Positions 49,011-61,347 of a stretch of 64,000 bases of DNA are shown here, piece after piece. Source of the stretch: Pseudisothecium myosuroides (taxonomy: Eukaryota; Streptophyta; Bryopsida; Hypnales; Lembophyllaceae); assembly GCA_951799445.1 (NCBI GenBank), contig OX637287.1:19778224-19842223 (forward strand), given 5' to 3'. The notes below the pieces were generated by a model. It saw only the letters and a program-made list of their open reading frames with translations, had not been told where the DNA came from and made no database searches. Within the stretch, counting starts at the first letter, position 1. Every line of letters starts with the position of its first letter. The translations under genes were made by a program, and so were the position numbers.

Positions 49011-49390
49011 GTGGAAATTCCAATTCTAGCAATTGTACCCTTGAATGAAGACACAATAGTATAGTTTTTTGGTGGTAAATGTGTAGGATTTACTAGGAAA
49101 ACCTCAAACCCTAAATAGAGAATCTTATAGAGAAGTTGCCTCTTAAATGTATGGCACTTTTGTGGAGATTTTTACAGATTTCTTGTATGTCTAAGTTGCC
49201 ATTGAAGTCAATTTCATATGTTGTCCTTTTCTATCATACTTCAATAGCATTCTTTATAGTATTACAAGATCTTTGCTATCATCGGTAGGTCAATACATGG
49301 AAAAAAAGATTACAAGTATGGAAAAGGCTAAGACTCTTTTTTTGTAATTAATTATTCCTCCAACATAATACATCTTTTTAGAAAATTATA

Positions 49391-49620
49391 CTCCTTCGGT
49401 CCTAAAATGATCTTATTGTTGAACAAAATGTTCTAGATTGAGCTTGAAAATAACAATTTCTTAAACTTGATTTGAGCTGCAAATAGATATTAATGCACTC
49501 CTATTGTACTAAAAAAATTTAGGTTCGATTTAGTTTTCATAATGTAGTTTTTAAGTATTCAAAAAAATATTTTATTGGGCATTTCTGAGGAGCAAAAGAA
49601 AGTTTTTGCACTCCCCTTGT
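49391..49620. mobile_element. Stowaway/mariner-like left end
   Basis: CTCCTTCGGTCCTAAAATG follows TA at 49389-49390, then ATGATCTT and ACAAAATGTT, as in the 27515 element. A matching right end, CATTTTGGGACAAAGGGAG plus TA, lies at 58734. The two could bound one 9.3-kb element swollen by nested insertions, or belong to two broken copies. Confidence 0.6.
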
Positions 49621-50770
49621 GACAAATAACTAGTGCAAGTCTTTTTTGCAACAACTCTAGTACAATGAAAAGGTAACTTGTATAAATAATCACATTTGAA
49701 GAGGTGGGAAATTTTAGAGTGCGGCCACTTTATGCCTATATCCTACCTTACTCATTAAAAAATTGAGGTGTTTTGAGGGCAGAACTCTCACTCTTTCCCA
49801 CAAATGGGGCTAAATTCCTAAAATTATAAATTATTTATTTATTTTTAATAAATCCAATAGTTGGATCTTTCAAATAACGTGTTCAAATCTATACTACCAA
49901 TATTTGAAATACCCATTGATTGCAATATAATAATACATTAACTTGAAAACAAGTTTTTGGGGCTCTACTTCTTAGGAAAGGCTACTAGTGCTTCTAAGTC
50001 CAAAATTGACCTTAGCAACAAATCCAATTCAAAGTTTTAGCATTTCAAGAGGAGAATATTTTTTACTTGTAGGGTTAGTATATCCAAAATCACTAGTAAT
50101 AAAAGATTGTCTCTTCTAGATTCTTGCTTGCATTGAAGATTTTAATTTTGAGAATGTACAAAGGATTTGCAAGTTTTCTAATTTGAGAATAGCACAATAG
50201 CTTCATTTGATCCATGATATTCTACATTTTGTATTCACTTTGGGAGAAAATTTCAATCTTTTTAAGCAAATTTTGTATTTGAAATGATTTTTTTTTCACT
50301 TTCTATTGAAAAATGCATGGTAGCTCAATTTCTCATAAAAATAAAATTTGAAATTGTTGTGACTTATTCACATCTCGGAAAAATAAATGTAAAAAATTTC
50401 AATCATTTATAATTGCAATATGGGCAAATACATAAGGAAGGACTGTAAAATTTGAAGTAGTTACTAGACCATCTTTTGAGGATTACCCACAGAAGGATGC
50501 ACCTTTTCACCAAAACAATCAATCTAAAATGATCATATTTTTAGGCATATAGGGTGCATTCTTTGTTTCCATAATAAATTCCTCAAAAAACATTCATCCA
50601 ACACTTTAATTAGAAGGTTATCCATGGAAGGATGCAACCCTTTTCACCAAGATAGTCAACCAAAAATGATCATATTTTTAGGCAAACAAGCACATTTTTT
50701 GTTTTCATAGTTTCTCAAAAGACATTCACCCAACACTTTTAGTCCTTGGCGTCTTCGCAATGTTAAGGTT
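49621..50770. other. AT-rich, with a short local duplication
   Basis: No gene seen. 50480-50600 and 50620-50720 share GGATGCA-CC, TTTTCACCAA, AAAATGATCATATTTTTAGGCA and CATTCA(T/C)CCAACACTTT, a diverged tandem duplication of about 150 bp. The rest may be mariner-element interior. Confidence 0.5.
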
Positions 50771-50773
50771 ATA

Positions 50774-51601
50774 CAGTGGCTCTCAAAATGTTTCGTACAC
50801 TTACAAAAATTGCCATAGCTAATTCAAAAATTAGATTTTTCTAATAAATTTTGGATATATTGAAGTATAAGTAACATGCTTGTATAAAAAGATCTTTCAA
50901 GATTTTCAAAATCTTTTTTTGACATTTTTATAATTTAACCAAATTTATTAGTGAAAAAAAAACTTTTAACACAAGTAAATTTTTTTCAAAAAATTTTAGT
51001 GAACGGAATGAGAATTCTTTTTAGAAGTTTTGGTAATAATTCCTCAAACTTTAACAAAAATTTGAGTGAAGTACTACTCAGTAAAGTATGACTCATATTT
51101 TTTACATTTCTTGTAATTCACTCCAAAAATCTTCAAAAAATCATGAAAAATAATTTAAATTTTTTTTAAATCTTACCTTGGGGACCACTAAATAAAGATT
51201 TATAAATATTTAATACACTTTTCAAATTTTCCACAATTTTTGGAGATTTTTGGAGTGAATTACAAGAAATGTAAAAATTTTGAGTCATACTTTAGTGAGT
51301 AATATTTCACTTTATTTTTTTTTTAAGTTTGAGGAATTCTTACCAAAAAATTCTAAAAAGAATTCTCATTCCATTTACTAAAAAAATTTGAAAAAAATTT
51401 ACTTGTAATAAAAGTTTTTTTTCACTAATAAATTTGATTAAGTTACAAAAATGTCAAAAAAAGATTTTGAAAATTTTGAAAAATCATTTTATACAAGTGT
51501 GTTACTTATACTTCAACATGCCCAAAATTTGTTGGAAAAATCTTATTTTTCAATTAGTTATACCAATTTTTGAAGTGTCCGAATACTTATGAGAGTCACT
51601 G
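50774..51601. mobile_element. Tc1-like full-length palindrome, 828 bp, TA target
   Basis: TA at 50772-50773 and 51602-51603. The termini CAGTGGCTCTCAAAATG and its mirror CTTATGAGAGTCACTG match, and the whole element is an inverted repeat centred near 51187 (TTCGTACACTT and GTGTCCGAATA, AGTAACATGCTTGTATAAA and its mirror, GAACGGAATGAGAATTC and its mirror). CAGTG ends with a TTCG-type inner TIR and a TA target are Tc1-like. No transposase frame. A transcript could fold into a hairpin of about 400 bp. Confidence 0.82.
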
Positions 51602-52899
51602 TAAGTGTGAAAATTTCTGAGCTCATTAGTGTCCAAATAAAACATAACCTTTAACTTTGGAATGTGTAAAATATATTTTGTGCCCTTTGGTTGATTTCAT
51701 GGTTGACCTATTAGATAGAAATAATTCAATTTGTCACCCAATTCTTTTTGTGGGGGTTGTTGAATGCATTTTTAGTAAATGGAATATATTATTTTGTCAT
51801 TGTGATATAATTTGTCTATTTAACAGAATAAGATGCTCAATCCATAAATCACTATGTAGTGTATTTTGAAACAAAGAATTTGATGTTGCCAATTTGAACT
51901 TTGGGGCCTCAAACAACAATTTCCTAAGAGAATTGTGAATATTATTACAACATGAAATTATTGTTATCCCATTAGGCGACTTAGGATCACTAGACGTCCA
52001 AGACAAGCTAACATATCGAACAATTTGGACGGATTGGATATATAATGTGACTACCTTAAGTAGTCACATCAGGCGGATAAGGATTATCGGACGTCTTAGA
52101 TATGTGAGCAAATCGGACAGTTCGGACAGATGGTCTATCCAATGTGACAACTATGCATAAAATTCTACACTACTAGATGCATGATCCATCTAAATTTTTA
52201 TTTTTTTTGAGCATATTTTGTAATTGTTATGAATTTTGTACAATAAATTCATAGTTGCCTTTCAATTTTCATTAAAAAACAAAACTTGATGACTTGTAGA
52301 AGACACTTTGTGGCGTCATTGTAGGGTTAGGGCTTTCTTTTGCATTGTTTTTTCCCATTTTGTCAGCAATCTCACGCCAATGGACAGCGGAGGTGGAAGG
52401 ATTCTTGCAAATTGTGGCACAGGGGATTAAGAATTACATGAAGGTTTAGAACCCACAAGGACTTGTAGATGTCAAGGTGAGCTTCAAAGAGTAGTTTGCT
52501 TAGAGTATCTCCTGCAGCCCTCCATTTATCCCCTCCCCGCTAGAATTTGGATGAATAGCAATTAATTTCAGCGTTTGTCAGGCTCGGCCTTCTCTTTCCC
52601 ACTCCAAAAAAGCCATTTCTATAGGGACTACTAGAGGGGCCACTAGTCTTGGGATTCGCAAGTCGTCACAATAAATGCAAATTGTGTGCCTTGTGATTGG
52701 TTGGGAGCATATTTTGGGGATTTGTGTGACTTGTGATTGGTTGGAAGTATGTTTTATGGAGTTGCACCGTTGGGGATACAAGTGGCCATCTCCTCTTCAT
52801 GGACAGATCTTGAATCGCGGAGCGGGGAAAGTAGGCAGGCTGCAGATTTGTAAATGTAAAAAAATTGTCCATTCCGACCTGTCTCTGAATTTTGTCCAT

Positions 52900-53040
52900 A
52901 ACTTTTCATAAAAATCTTTGAATCACAAACGGATTTTTGGAAGTGAAAGTTAATTTCATTTTACAACTTTTCTTAGTTCAAAGTGTTTTGAAAAAAATTG
53001 ATTTACTATGCCTAAATGAGGTCTGAAGTCTGCTGATTTT
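52900..53040. repeat. Single arm related to the 2540-3040 inverted repeat
   Basis: CATAACTTTT, ACGGATTTTTGGAAG, TTCTTAGTTCAAAGTGTTTTG and ATGAGGTCTGAA follow the order of 2820-2955. The partner arm is missing. Confidence 0.6.
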
Positions 53041-53392
53041 ACAAAGCACTTGGAAAAAAATTGCAAAAACTTGGTAAATAACTTCCAACTCCTACTTTGG
53101 ACACATGTGTGAGTTGGTGGTGCATTGGATTATTAAGAACCTTGGGCCTCAACTTGGAGGTCCATGGTTTAAACCTTGGTGGCATCATTATTTGTGGTGG
53201 TTGTCACATGGCGGGTTGTAGGATTTTTGTAGGATTTTTACACTTGTGCAAAAATCGTGGGCATCGTAACAGTGCGATAAAATTGTAAATTAACGTGCGC
53301 ATCCATGAAACAATAGTAACCACACAATAATTATTGACATTTCATAGGGTTCCAACTTTGTGATGAAGACCTTTGCCAACTTTAGTAATACA

Positions 53393-53608
53393 CACTACAA
53401 AAGAAAGGGTTGTTTTAAATATAGTCTTAGTAGTATAGTCTTATAAATAATGACCTTTTAAGGAGATTTCTAGTAAAAATTTTAGTAAAATTTTGCTGAA
53501 AACACACGTAATTCTAGTAAAATTTTACTAAAAATCTCTTCTAAAGATCATTACTTAAAGGACTCTACTACTAGGACTATACTTAAAACACCCCTTTTTC
53601 TTGTGGTG
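53393..53608. mobile_element. CACTA-type MITE, 216 bp, 3-bp target ACA
   Basis: Starts CACTACAAAAGAAAGGG and ends CCCCTTTTTCTTGTGGTG. Flanked by ACA at 53390-53392 and 53609-53611. Inner mirrored blocks are TTTTAAATATAGTCTTAGTA and its counterpart ending ACTATACTTAAAA. CACTACAA ends with a 3-bp duplication identify the En/Spm (CACTA) superfamily. Too short to encode a transposase. Confidence 0.85.
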
Positions 53609-54074
53609 ACAATTTGTGTTGTTTTCAAATTTTTTTGGAAGTCATTTCATTTTGCACTTTTTTATTGAGTAATATGATTCACACCATTTCTGAATTAGTC
53701 TTTTTATACTTAAGTTCTTTGAAGTCTTTTGATAGTGTTTGAATTTGCTTAAAGATTAATTTCAAATGCCGAGCAAATCATAATCATCCAATGACAGAAT
53801 TGTTAGTTAAAATCTCAGTCACTTCCCCTACTTGAACTGTTCAAATAAGGTCTACTCAAAATATTACTCATAGCTACATATTGATGATAAGATCTACCAT
53901 TCTTCAATTTCTTGAACTTCTTGAGGAAATTGCATGCATTTTGTATATAAGAGTTGACGAGTTGGTTTCAATCTGAAGCTGACTATACCTCCTTCCAGGG
54001 GTACCCTTTTCTAGTGTTTTAGTCATCTATGAATGATGCATTAGTATGTAGGCAGGTGTAAAGGATTTGCTTAA

Positions 54075-54710
54075 CCCCTAAATGCCCAAGGCACCCAAAT
54101 GTGGTGTCGAAGAAACTTTGAAGTTAAATAAAACCTTACCAAATTGTTATTTTTAGTAGTTTATATTTTTGAAAGATTCTTTGTGAAGTTTAGTTTTAGC
54201 ATCAAAAATCCGATTTTGAAAATGAATGATTATGATTTTTCTATTCAAGGTTTTGTGCAAAGGTACCCATTGCAATCTTGCTTTTTATAGTGTTGAGGGC
54301 TCTTGGAAATGAGCCTCAAGTACACTAGATCTTGGAGAAAAAATCACACTAGAAATTCATTTAAAAAAATTGTAGAGTAGATTTTGAGAAGTCATAAATT
54401 GAATGGGGTTATATTTGTTAGGCCCTTCAACCTCATATTTTTTTGGTCTTGAACTTTTTAGATTTGAGATGCAAAAAGAGAGCTCAAATTTTTTTGTAGT
54501 TTTAACACCTTGATGATCAAACATTATGATCTTTCAATCCTTAGATGATATTGTTGTGTTTTCTTTTCCTACGTGATCTCTAACATGTCTAGATTGAATT
54601 TGTACGGTTACAATTCAAAAAAAATTGATTTAACTTATCAAAATGTTGGTTTTTTGTTCAATTTAGAGCAAATTTCAAGAGGCTCAAAACAGGCCTTGCG
54701 CATTTAGGGG
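54075..54710. mobile_element. TTAA piggyBac-like MITE, short subfamily, copy a
   Basis: TTAA at 54071-54074 and 54711-54714. The termini are CCCCTAAATGCCCAAGG and CCTTGCGCATTTAGGGG. It is 636 bp and aligns along its full length with the copy at 59882-60525 (shared TTTTTAGTAGTTTATATTTT, GATTATGATTTTTCTATTCA, GTGTTTTCTTTTCCTA). Confidence 0.85.
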
Positions 54711-55457
54711 TTAAGTGGCTTAGTTTGAGATACGGGTTGTCATTTGTATAAGGGAGACGATCCATTTCCAATAACTTAAGCAATTCAGCATATCTAGTGT
54801 ATGGGTATGATGCGGGGAAGAATTTCCCCGTTTAGAGAAATAGATTTAAGAAGAATTCCATATTTTCGTATATTGTTTTCCTCAAAAATAAAATTACTAT
54901 GAATTTTTTTGTGAAAATTCCGTTCAACCTATTCTTGTTATGTAGGCCATCATATTTCCAACCATAGTCCGGTTGCAAAATCGACAATGCTTCAATGCAG
55001 GTGATAAGGTAAACCAGCCCATGGTGGTCAAACTTTGGAGTCTACCCTCATGCCATTGCTGAAATTTTTCAATTTTTTTCCCACACAAAGATAAGTGTGA
55101 GAGATAGTGAGGACATTTGAAATCATATTTTTTGGACCAAGTATGAATTAGTTCTGAATTTTTGAAGTGATCAGCCCATAGGGGGCTGTAGGCCACCTCA
55201 TGACCAACAAAATCGAATCCAATATGGTCATCTTCCTACCCAATGCAATCACAACATTTTCAAACATGGAAGACCTAAAAAATCAATTTTTACAAAGAAT
55301 TTTACATTGAAAAGTTGGAAGTACCTATTGAGGTCACTAATTACTCCATAACTATCATGTAAGGCATTGATTGTGGTCTGAAAAACCACAATGGGGTCAT
55401 TAGGTGTCCATCATGGGCCATTTGACCACCATGGGCTGGTTTACCTTAATTGTAGCC

Positions 55458-55706
55458 CAATGGTGCTAGTATATGAGCCCAAAAATGCGAGCTTGTGAGC
55501 ATTGAGCCCGCAATATAGGTACCTATAATATAGATACAACACACTGTAGAAGGTGTATGTATCATAAACACCTATAATACAGATATTTGTAATATATATA
55601 CCATATAATAATAGACGGTTTCTATAGTATATACACCTATAACATAGGTGTGTGGTATTCTAGGCTCATAGGCTCACACTCCTATGCTCACATAAAAGCA
55701 ACCCTC
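55458..55706. mobile_element. MULE-like MITE with 10-bp target duplication
   Basis: AATTGTAGCC occurs at 55448-55457 and 55707-55716. The segment between begins CAATGGTGCTAGTATATGAG, and its other end in reverse complement reads GAGGGTTGCTTTTATGTGAG; 13 of 20 positions match without gaps. A 9-11 bp duplication points to Mutator-like elements. The centre is an AT-rich tract with repeated ACCTATAA. Confidence 0.55.
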
Positions 55707-55725
55707 AATTGTAGCCTCCAATGTA

Positions 55726-57121
55726 CAGTGGGGTTCCAATCATAATGGCGTTTTCGAAATCGTAGGGAAGGGAATTTCAAATCTGCCAACTTTGACAGCC
55801 TCCCGAGGGCTCAATAATGGATCTTTGACCGTGAAATTTTTACCACAACTTCATCTTTAAGTTAATTATATGTGTGCCAAATTTCAAGGCCAAATGATTT
55901 ACACAAAAAAAGATTTTTCAAAATCTCCCAACATGTGTAGCCTTGAAAAACATTTCACTACTGCCAACTTTGACACCCTCCCAAGGACTGAATTTTTTTT
56001 TTCCTACAAAAGTTTTGGCATAAGACCATCTATATTTTGATTACATGTGTGAAAAAATTCAAGTCCAAAGGACCCCCACAAAAATAGATATTCAAAATCT
56101 CCCAACATGTGTATTTGTGAAACAATTTCACTACTACCAACTTTGACACTATCCCAAGGGTTGAAATTTTTTTTATTTACCATGAAATTTTTATGATGAA
56201 ATCATCTCTATGTTAATAATATGTGAGGCAAATTTCAAGTTCAAAAGATTCACACAGAAAAAAATATGCCAATTCTACCAACATGTATAGTTGTGAGGAA
56301 AATTTCACTACTACCAACTTTGACACTATCCCAAGGGCTGAGAAAAAACACATTTTACTATGAAAGTTTTGGAATGAGATCATCTTTATATTGATAAAAT
56401 GTATGCCAAATTTCAAGGTCAAAAGATTCACCGAAAAAAAGATATTCTAATTCTACCAACATGTGTAGCTGTGAGAATGACTTTCTACATCCATGTGAAA
56501 GTTTTAACCCAAAAAATTACACTAGTATCCCAAGGGCTGAAATTGTTTTCCTCACAACTACACATGTTAGTAGAATTGGCATATTTTTTTTGTGTGAATC
56601 TTTTGAACTTGAAATTTGCCTCACATATTATTAACATAGAGATGATTTCATTATAAAAATTTCATGGTAAATAAACAATTTTTCAACCCTTGGGATAGTG
56701 TCAAAGTTGGTAGTAGTGAAATTGTTTCACAAATACACATGTTGGGAGATTTTGAATATCTATTTTTATGGGGGTCTTTTGGACTTTAATTTTTTCACAC
56801 ATGTAATCAAAATATATATGGTCTTATGCCAAAACTTTTGTAGGAAAAAAAAAATTCAGTCCTTGGGAGGGTGTCAAAGTTGGCAGTAGTGAAATGTTTT
56901 TCAAGGCTACACATGTTGGGAGATTTTGAAAAATCTTTTTTTGTGTAAATCATTTGGCCTTGAAATTTGGCACACATATAATTAACTTAAAGATGAAGTT
57001 GTGATAAAAATTTCACGGTCAAAGATCCATTTTTGAGCCCTCTGGAGGTTGTCAAAGTTGGCAAATCTGAAATTCCCTTCCCTGCGATTTCGAGAACACC
57101 ATTTTGATTGGAACCCCACTG
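55726..57121. mobile_element. Tc1-like giant palindrome, 1396 bp, with internal tandem units
   Basis: TA at 55724-55725 and 57122-57123. The termini CAGTGGGGTTCCAATCA and its mirror TTGATTGGAACCCCACTG match. The two arms mirror each other along their length around about 56480. Each arm holds tandem units of about 165-190 bp, marked by CCAACTTTGACA at 55786, 55974, 56137 and 56314 in the left arm and TGTCAAAGTTGG in the right arm. No transposase frame. Confidence 0.85.
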
Positions 57122-57123
57122 TA

Positions 57124-57203
57124 CAGTGGGGTACCAAAAAGAATGTCGTCCCTCCAGTGGCAGTGAAGACTGAGTGGACGACAATCTTTTTGGGAGGCCA
57201 CTG
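57124..57203. mobile_element. Tiny Tc1-like MITE, 80 bp, sharing a TA with its neighbour
   Basis: Begins CAGTGGGGTACCAAAAAGA directly after the TA that ends the giant palindrome. Ends TTTTTGGGAGGCCACTG before TA at 57204-57205. The inner mirror is GTCGTCC and GGACGAC. Confidence 0.75.
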
Positions 57204-57205
57204 TA

Positions 57206-58733
57206 CAGTTAGGTACATGCACCTTACGAATTTTTGCATCCTGTTGAGATTAGGTCAACTTTGGGAGGCCTGTGTGTGCTCAAACTTGAACGGAATTTCA
57301 AATTTCAAATTGCGTTGGAATCACACTAAAATCTACTTTATCATCATTACAAACACACATATGTAATTGAAAATCATAGAAAGAGTTTGATGTTTTGTAT
57401 ACACTATGTACTATCTAGTGTTGCCAACATTTGTGAAAGTTACAACTTGTATTCAATGGTACATATAAGAAATGAATCTTCACAATTGCTTAAGAGATAC
57501 TTGATCCCATATCCCTTGAATTGCTTGTATGATTTTTTGCTTGTTCTTCACCCCATTGCAAAAAAACTTTGACCATCTTCCAAAGGTTCTCTATGAAATG
57601 GTAGATAGTGTATAAAAGATATTCAAATTGTTGTATGATTTGAATTTTTTTCATTTTTCACTTATTATGAAGTTGAAGTGCACTTCATTGCAATTCCAAC
57701 ACAATTTGCGGTTTAAAAATCGGTTCATTTTTGAGCATGCTAGAGCTTCTTCAAGTTGATGAACTTTCTAGTGAAAATTGACTGGAAAATTTGTAAGGTT
57801 CATGTACCCGATTGTACATCTTGTAGTCATTCTATGCTTTCAATGTACACCTCCCCAAAATTTGTGCTTCCCCTTCTCACAAATATCTGCGTGAGCTGTC
57901 ACCTAAACCACCAACTGATCAAAAACAAAGCAGTCTAACTAACGGGAATGGGTGGCTGATAGGAAATGGGTTAGCTCCCTTATGAGAAGGTAAATCTAAA
58001 GTCTAGTTTTATTGAGACTTTCTACTTCTGGTTGTTGTACAATAGTGATGCAATTCTTAAGTTGTAGATCATAGTTGATGAAATTGTCTCGGTTTGTACT
58101 TATGACCAGGGCTTTTTATTTCGCATTGTAGATGAACAATGGAGCCCTTGTGTGCCCTCCGTTTCCTGATGAGTATTTGGAGGGAGCCAGGCATAGTGGT
58201 GGAAATGAGTCAGAGAGAGTTCGAATCTAGCGATATATCGCCCCCAAAACAACCTTGCTTATAACAAGGTACTAAAGCATTTGTGGCATTTCTCGTATTA
58301 ATGACAGGTGGAGTGGGGCCAAATTGAAGGTGGTCATTTTGCACACATTTGGAACATGATTATTCAAACCTTTCATAAAAAAAACTTCAATACAAGTTAA
58401 TTTGTGCCGGATCTATCTTGGGAGTGTGGCAACATAATTGAGGGTGGAGGGGGTCTTATATCAACAATGATGCAAGCCATTTGAGCCATTTGAGCCTCCC
58501 AGTCTTGTTGGGACCACTGGATTGGTTTTGTTTTTCAACATGATTGTTGAGACTTTTGCATATTCCATGATGGGTGCTTCCATGTAGGTACTCGTAACAT
58601 CAACCTACCATTTATTGCTCTTGGTAACACGAACTGTATAGGCATATGACTTTTGACATTGTTTTTCTTGTCATTATGCAAAAAGTAGAAAGAATCCACG
58701 TCACAATGCAAAGATCATTTTGGGACAAAGGGA
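57206..58733. other. AT-rich intergenic, no gene seen
   Basis: Short frames only. The segment 58140-58330 is GC-richer (CCCTCCGTTTCCTGATG, GTTCGAATCTAGCGATATAT) but carries no domain that I recognise. Confidence 0.5.
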
Positions 58734-58734
58734 G
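58700..58734. mobile_element. Stowaway/mariner-like right end
   Basis: CACAATGCAAAGATCATTTT then GGGACAAAGGGAG, followed by TA at 58735-58736. In reverse complement it starts CTCCCTTTGTCCCAAAATG, the family TIR. See the left end at 49391. Confidence 0.65.
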
Positions 58735-58736
58735 TA

Positions 58737-59877
58737 TAAGATAAGGGTGCATTTAATTCCAAAGATAAATAATAATAGTTCTTCCACAAAAGCCCCTCCA
58801 AACTCACTATTAGGTGATTAATTTCACACTAAGTGCCTTCCTTAGGTGCAATGTTGGTAAAAAAGTTCATCATTTTTCATGTCAAAGCTTTTTACCAAAC
58901 AAAACAATATGCACTCATAGATTTGAATCCACATTGGTTTCATCCACATACTACTATATAAGATCAATTGAGGTGGCAATGCAAAAGAGCAAGAAGAGTG
59001 GTTGGATTTACAACTATATCATGATTTTTCTAGGTTTGGGTCCTCACTCCACAAATAGGTTGAGTACATCGTAGCCAAGTGACATCCAAAAGATTTTAAA
59101 ATTGCCCTTTAAAATTGGTATGAAAGCACTAGAAGAAAATCAAGTTCCAATCCATGTTAAAATTACGTTCATTTGTGTTTGACAACCACTTCAACATGGC
59201 TCTAGAATCCAAATTGGCAATCCAATAAGAAAAGTATTGAAGTAGATTGGATCTTCAAACATAGTTTTTTTAGTTGTGTTAATGTGACAGTTCTTGAATG
59301 AATATTTTGCAATGCACTCACAAGGACTAAATGTTTGTTTAAGGAAAAATTAAAAATCATGTAGGCAATGATGAAGTCAAAAATGAATGGAAACATTCAC
59401 ATGAAGGCTTCCTATCAATGAAAAAAAATTATGATTGAATGCCTAAATCAAAAGTTATGTTGTCCAAAACAATCTAGGCAATTTGAGCAATTTTGGAATC
59501 TGTTACAAAATTCTTCATCTACTTTTGAAATTTGGCATGTGTATAAATAACATGATATAGAATGAAATTGCAAAATAAACTTCTTTTAGTGCAAAAATCT
59601 CATACCAAGATTGGAGTCAAAACTCCACTAACCCTATTCAACAATTTTGAATGTTTTTTTGTCTCTAACTACAAATACAATTATCTTAAAATCTTTAATT
59701 TTAAAATTCTTGAATCTTTTTTCATGCATTCCAAATGTTTGTCTCCAAGTTTTCATCGTTATTTTTCAAATAAAAACTTCCTCACTACATAAGAAGTCAT
59801 CAAAAAATGTCTAGTGCATTGCCGATATACATGACCACTTTATATAGTTGCAAGATGATTTTGTAGAAGTTAGACAT
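58737..59877. other. AT-rich intergenic, no gene seen
   Basis: No transposon ends or coding domains seen. The frames at 58814-59074 and 59562-59792 look like chance frames. Confidence 0.5.
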
Positions 59878-59881
59878 TTAA

Positions 59882-60525
59882 CCCCTAAATGCCCGAGGCA
59901 CCAAATTTTGGTGTCGACAATACTTTGAAGTTAAATAAAACCTAACTAAATTGTTATTTTTAGTAGTTTATATTTTTGAATTTTTTTTTGGAGTCTAGTT
60001 TTAGCATCAAGGACCCGTATTTGAAAATGATTGATTATGATTTTTCTATTCAAGATTTTGTGCAAGGGTGTTCATTGCAATCTTGACTTTCTATAGTGTT
60101 GAGGGTTCTTGGAAATGAGCCTCAAATACACTAGACCTTGGAGAAAAATTTACATTAGAAATTTTTTTTAAAGAATTGTAGAGTAGATTTTGAAAAGTTA
60201 TAAATTGATTGGAGTTATGCATGTTAGGCCCTTTGACCTCATGTTGTTTTGGTCACAAATTTTTTAGATTTGACATACAAAAAGAAAATTGAAAGACTTC
60301 AAACCACTTTCATAGTTTTAACACCTTTGTAATCAAACATTATAATCTTTCAATCCATAAGTGATATTGTTGTGTTTTCTTTTCCTATGTGATCTCTAAC
60401 ATGTCTAGTTTGAATTTGTATGGTTGTAATTCAAAAAAATTAATCCAACTCATCAAAATGTTGGCTTTTTGTTCAATTTAAAGCAAATTCCTAGAAGCTC
60501 AAAAAAGGCCTTGGGCATTTAGGGG
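59882..60525. mobile_element. TTAA piggyBac-like MITE, short subfamily, copy b
   Basis: TTAA at 59878-59881 and 60526-60529. Left end CCCCTAAATGCCCGAGG, right end CCTTGGGCATTTAGGGG. 644 bp, same orientation and subfamily as 54075-54710. Small indels separate the two. Confidence 0.85.
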
Positions 60526-60797
60526 TTAATTTTCTTTTAAATTTTGCATGTGTGTACCTAACAAGATAAAGTATTAGATGGTGCAAAGGCTTAATTTTGT
60601 GTAGAGAAATTTTTTTATTCTGAGAGGACCTAAAGTTTGCTGAACACACAATTGAACATGTCTAGCAGAAATAAAAAGAAGTATTTTTCTTCACTTCAAA
60701 GATTATAATCTTTCAATCCATATTGCCAAATGGATTGAAACTTTTTAAGTAAATTCTCATTATATTCCATACAATACTTTGTACGGTTGAAGTTTAA

Positions 60798-61347
60798 CCC
60801 TTTAGGGCCGAGCATGCCAATTTTGGTCTTTTTAAACTGAATTTTGAGAATTGGAACACTTTCCTAGCCTTAGTTGCTTGTGAGGTGTGAACAAGATGGA
60901 AGGGCACGGGAATTCCGCTTCCAATGAGCCATTGGCCATCAAATTTGGAGCAATAATGATTTGTCTATGGCAATTTGAAGTTGGGATTTTGAAGTTTCAA
61001 AATGCACTGTGGAACATGTTTCTCTATTGAATTTATTTGTGTATAACTAAAGAGAGAATGCCATTTTCACCATAATGTTCATTATAATTTCCTCTATTTT
61101 CTAAAAAAATTTCATGGCAAATTGAGCTTTTTTGTAATTACTATGATTTTTCAAAGATAGAAATTCTAAAAAATCTTATAAATTTCATTTTTTTCCCAAA
61201 AAATATTTAAAAATCAGATAAGATAGAAGATATGCATGGTTATTTGTGGAAAAATAATAATTTAAATTAAATTATAAAATTTTAATATAAAAATTTGATT
61301 CCAAAAGAATTCAAGAGGTTGCTTGGGGCTCCTTAGGCCCTAAAGGG
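60798..61347. mobile_element. TTAA piggyBac-like MITE, 550 bp
   Basis: TTAA at 60794-60797 and 61348-61351. The termini CCCTTTAGGGCCGAGC and CTTAGGCCCTAAAGGG are inverted. About 80 bp further on, CCTTTACGGG before TTAA at 61439-61442 resembles the right end of an older member. Confidence 0.75.

Noticed and set aside
52500..52545. AGAGTATCTCCTGCAGCCC as a Harbinger element end
   Set aside because: The word resembles plant PIF/Harbinger termini, but no inverted partner or target duplication was found.
50774..57121. CRISPR-like or microRNA-locus reading of the inverted and tandem repeats
   Set aside because: Eukaryotic context, TA duplications and CAGTG termini show transposons; arms are far longer than microRNA precursors.
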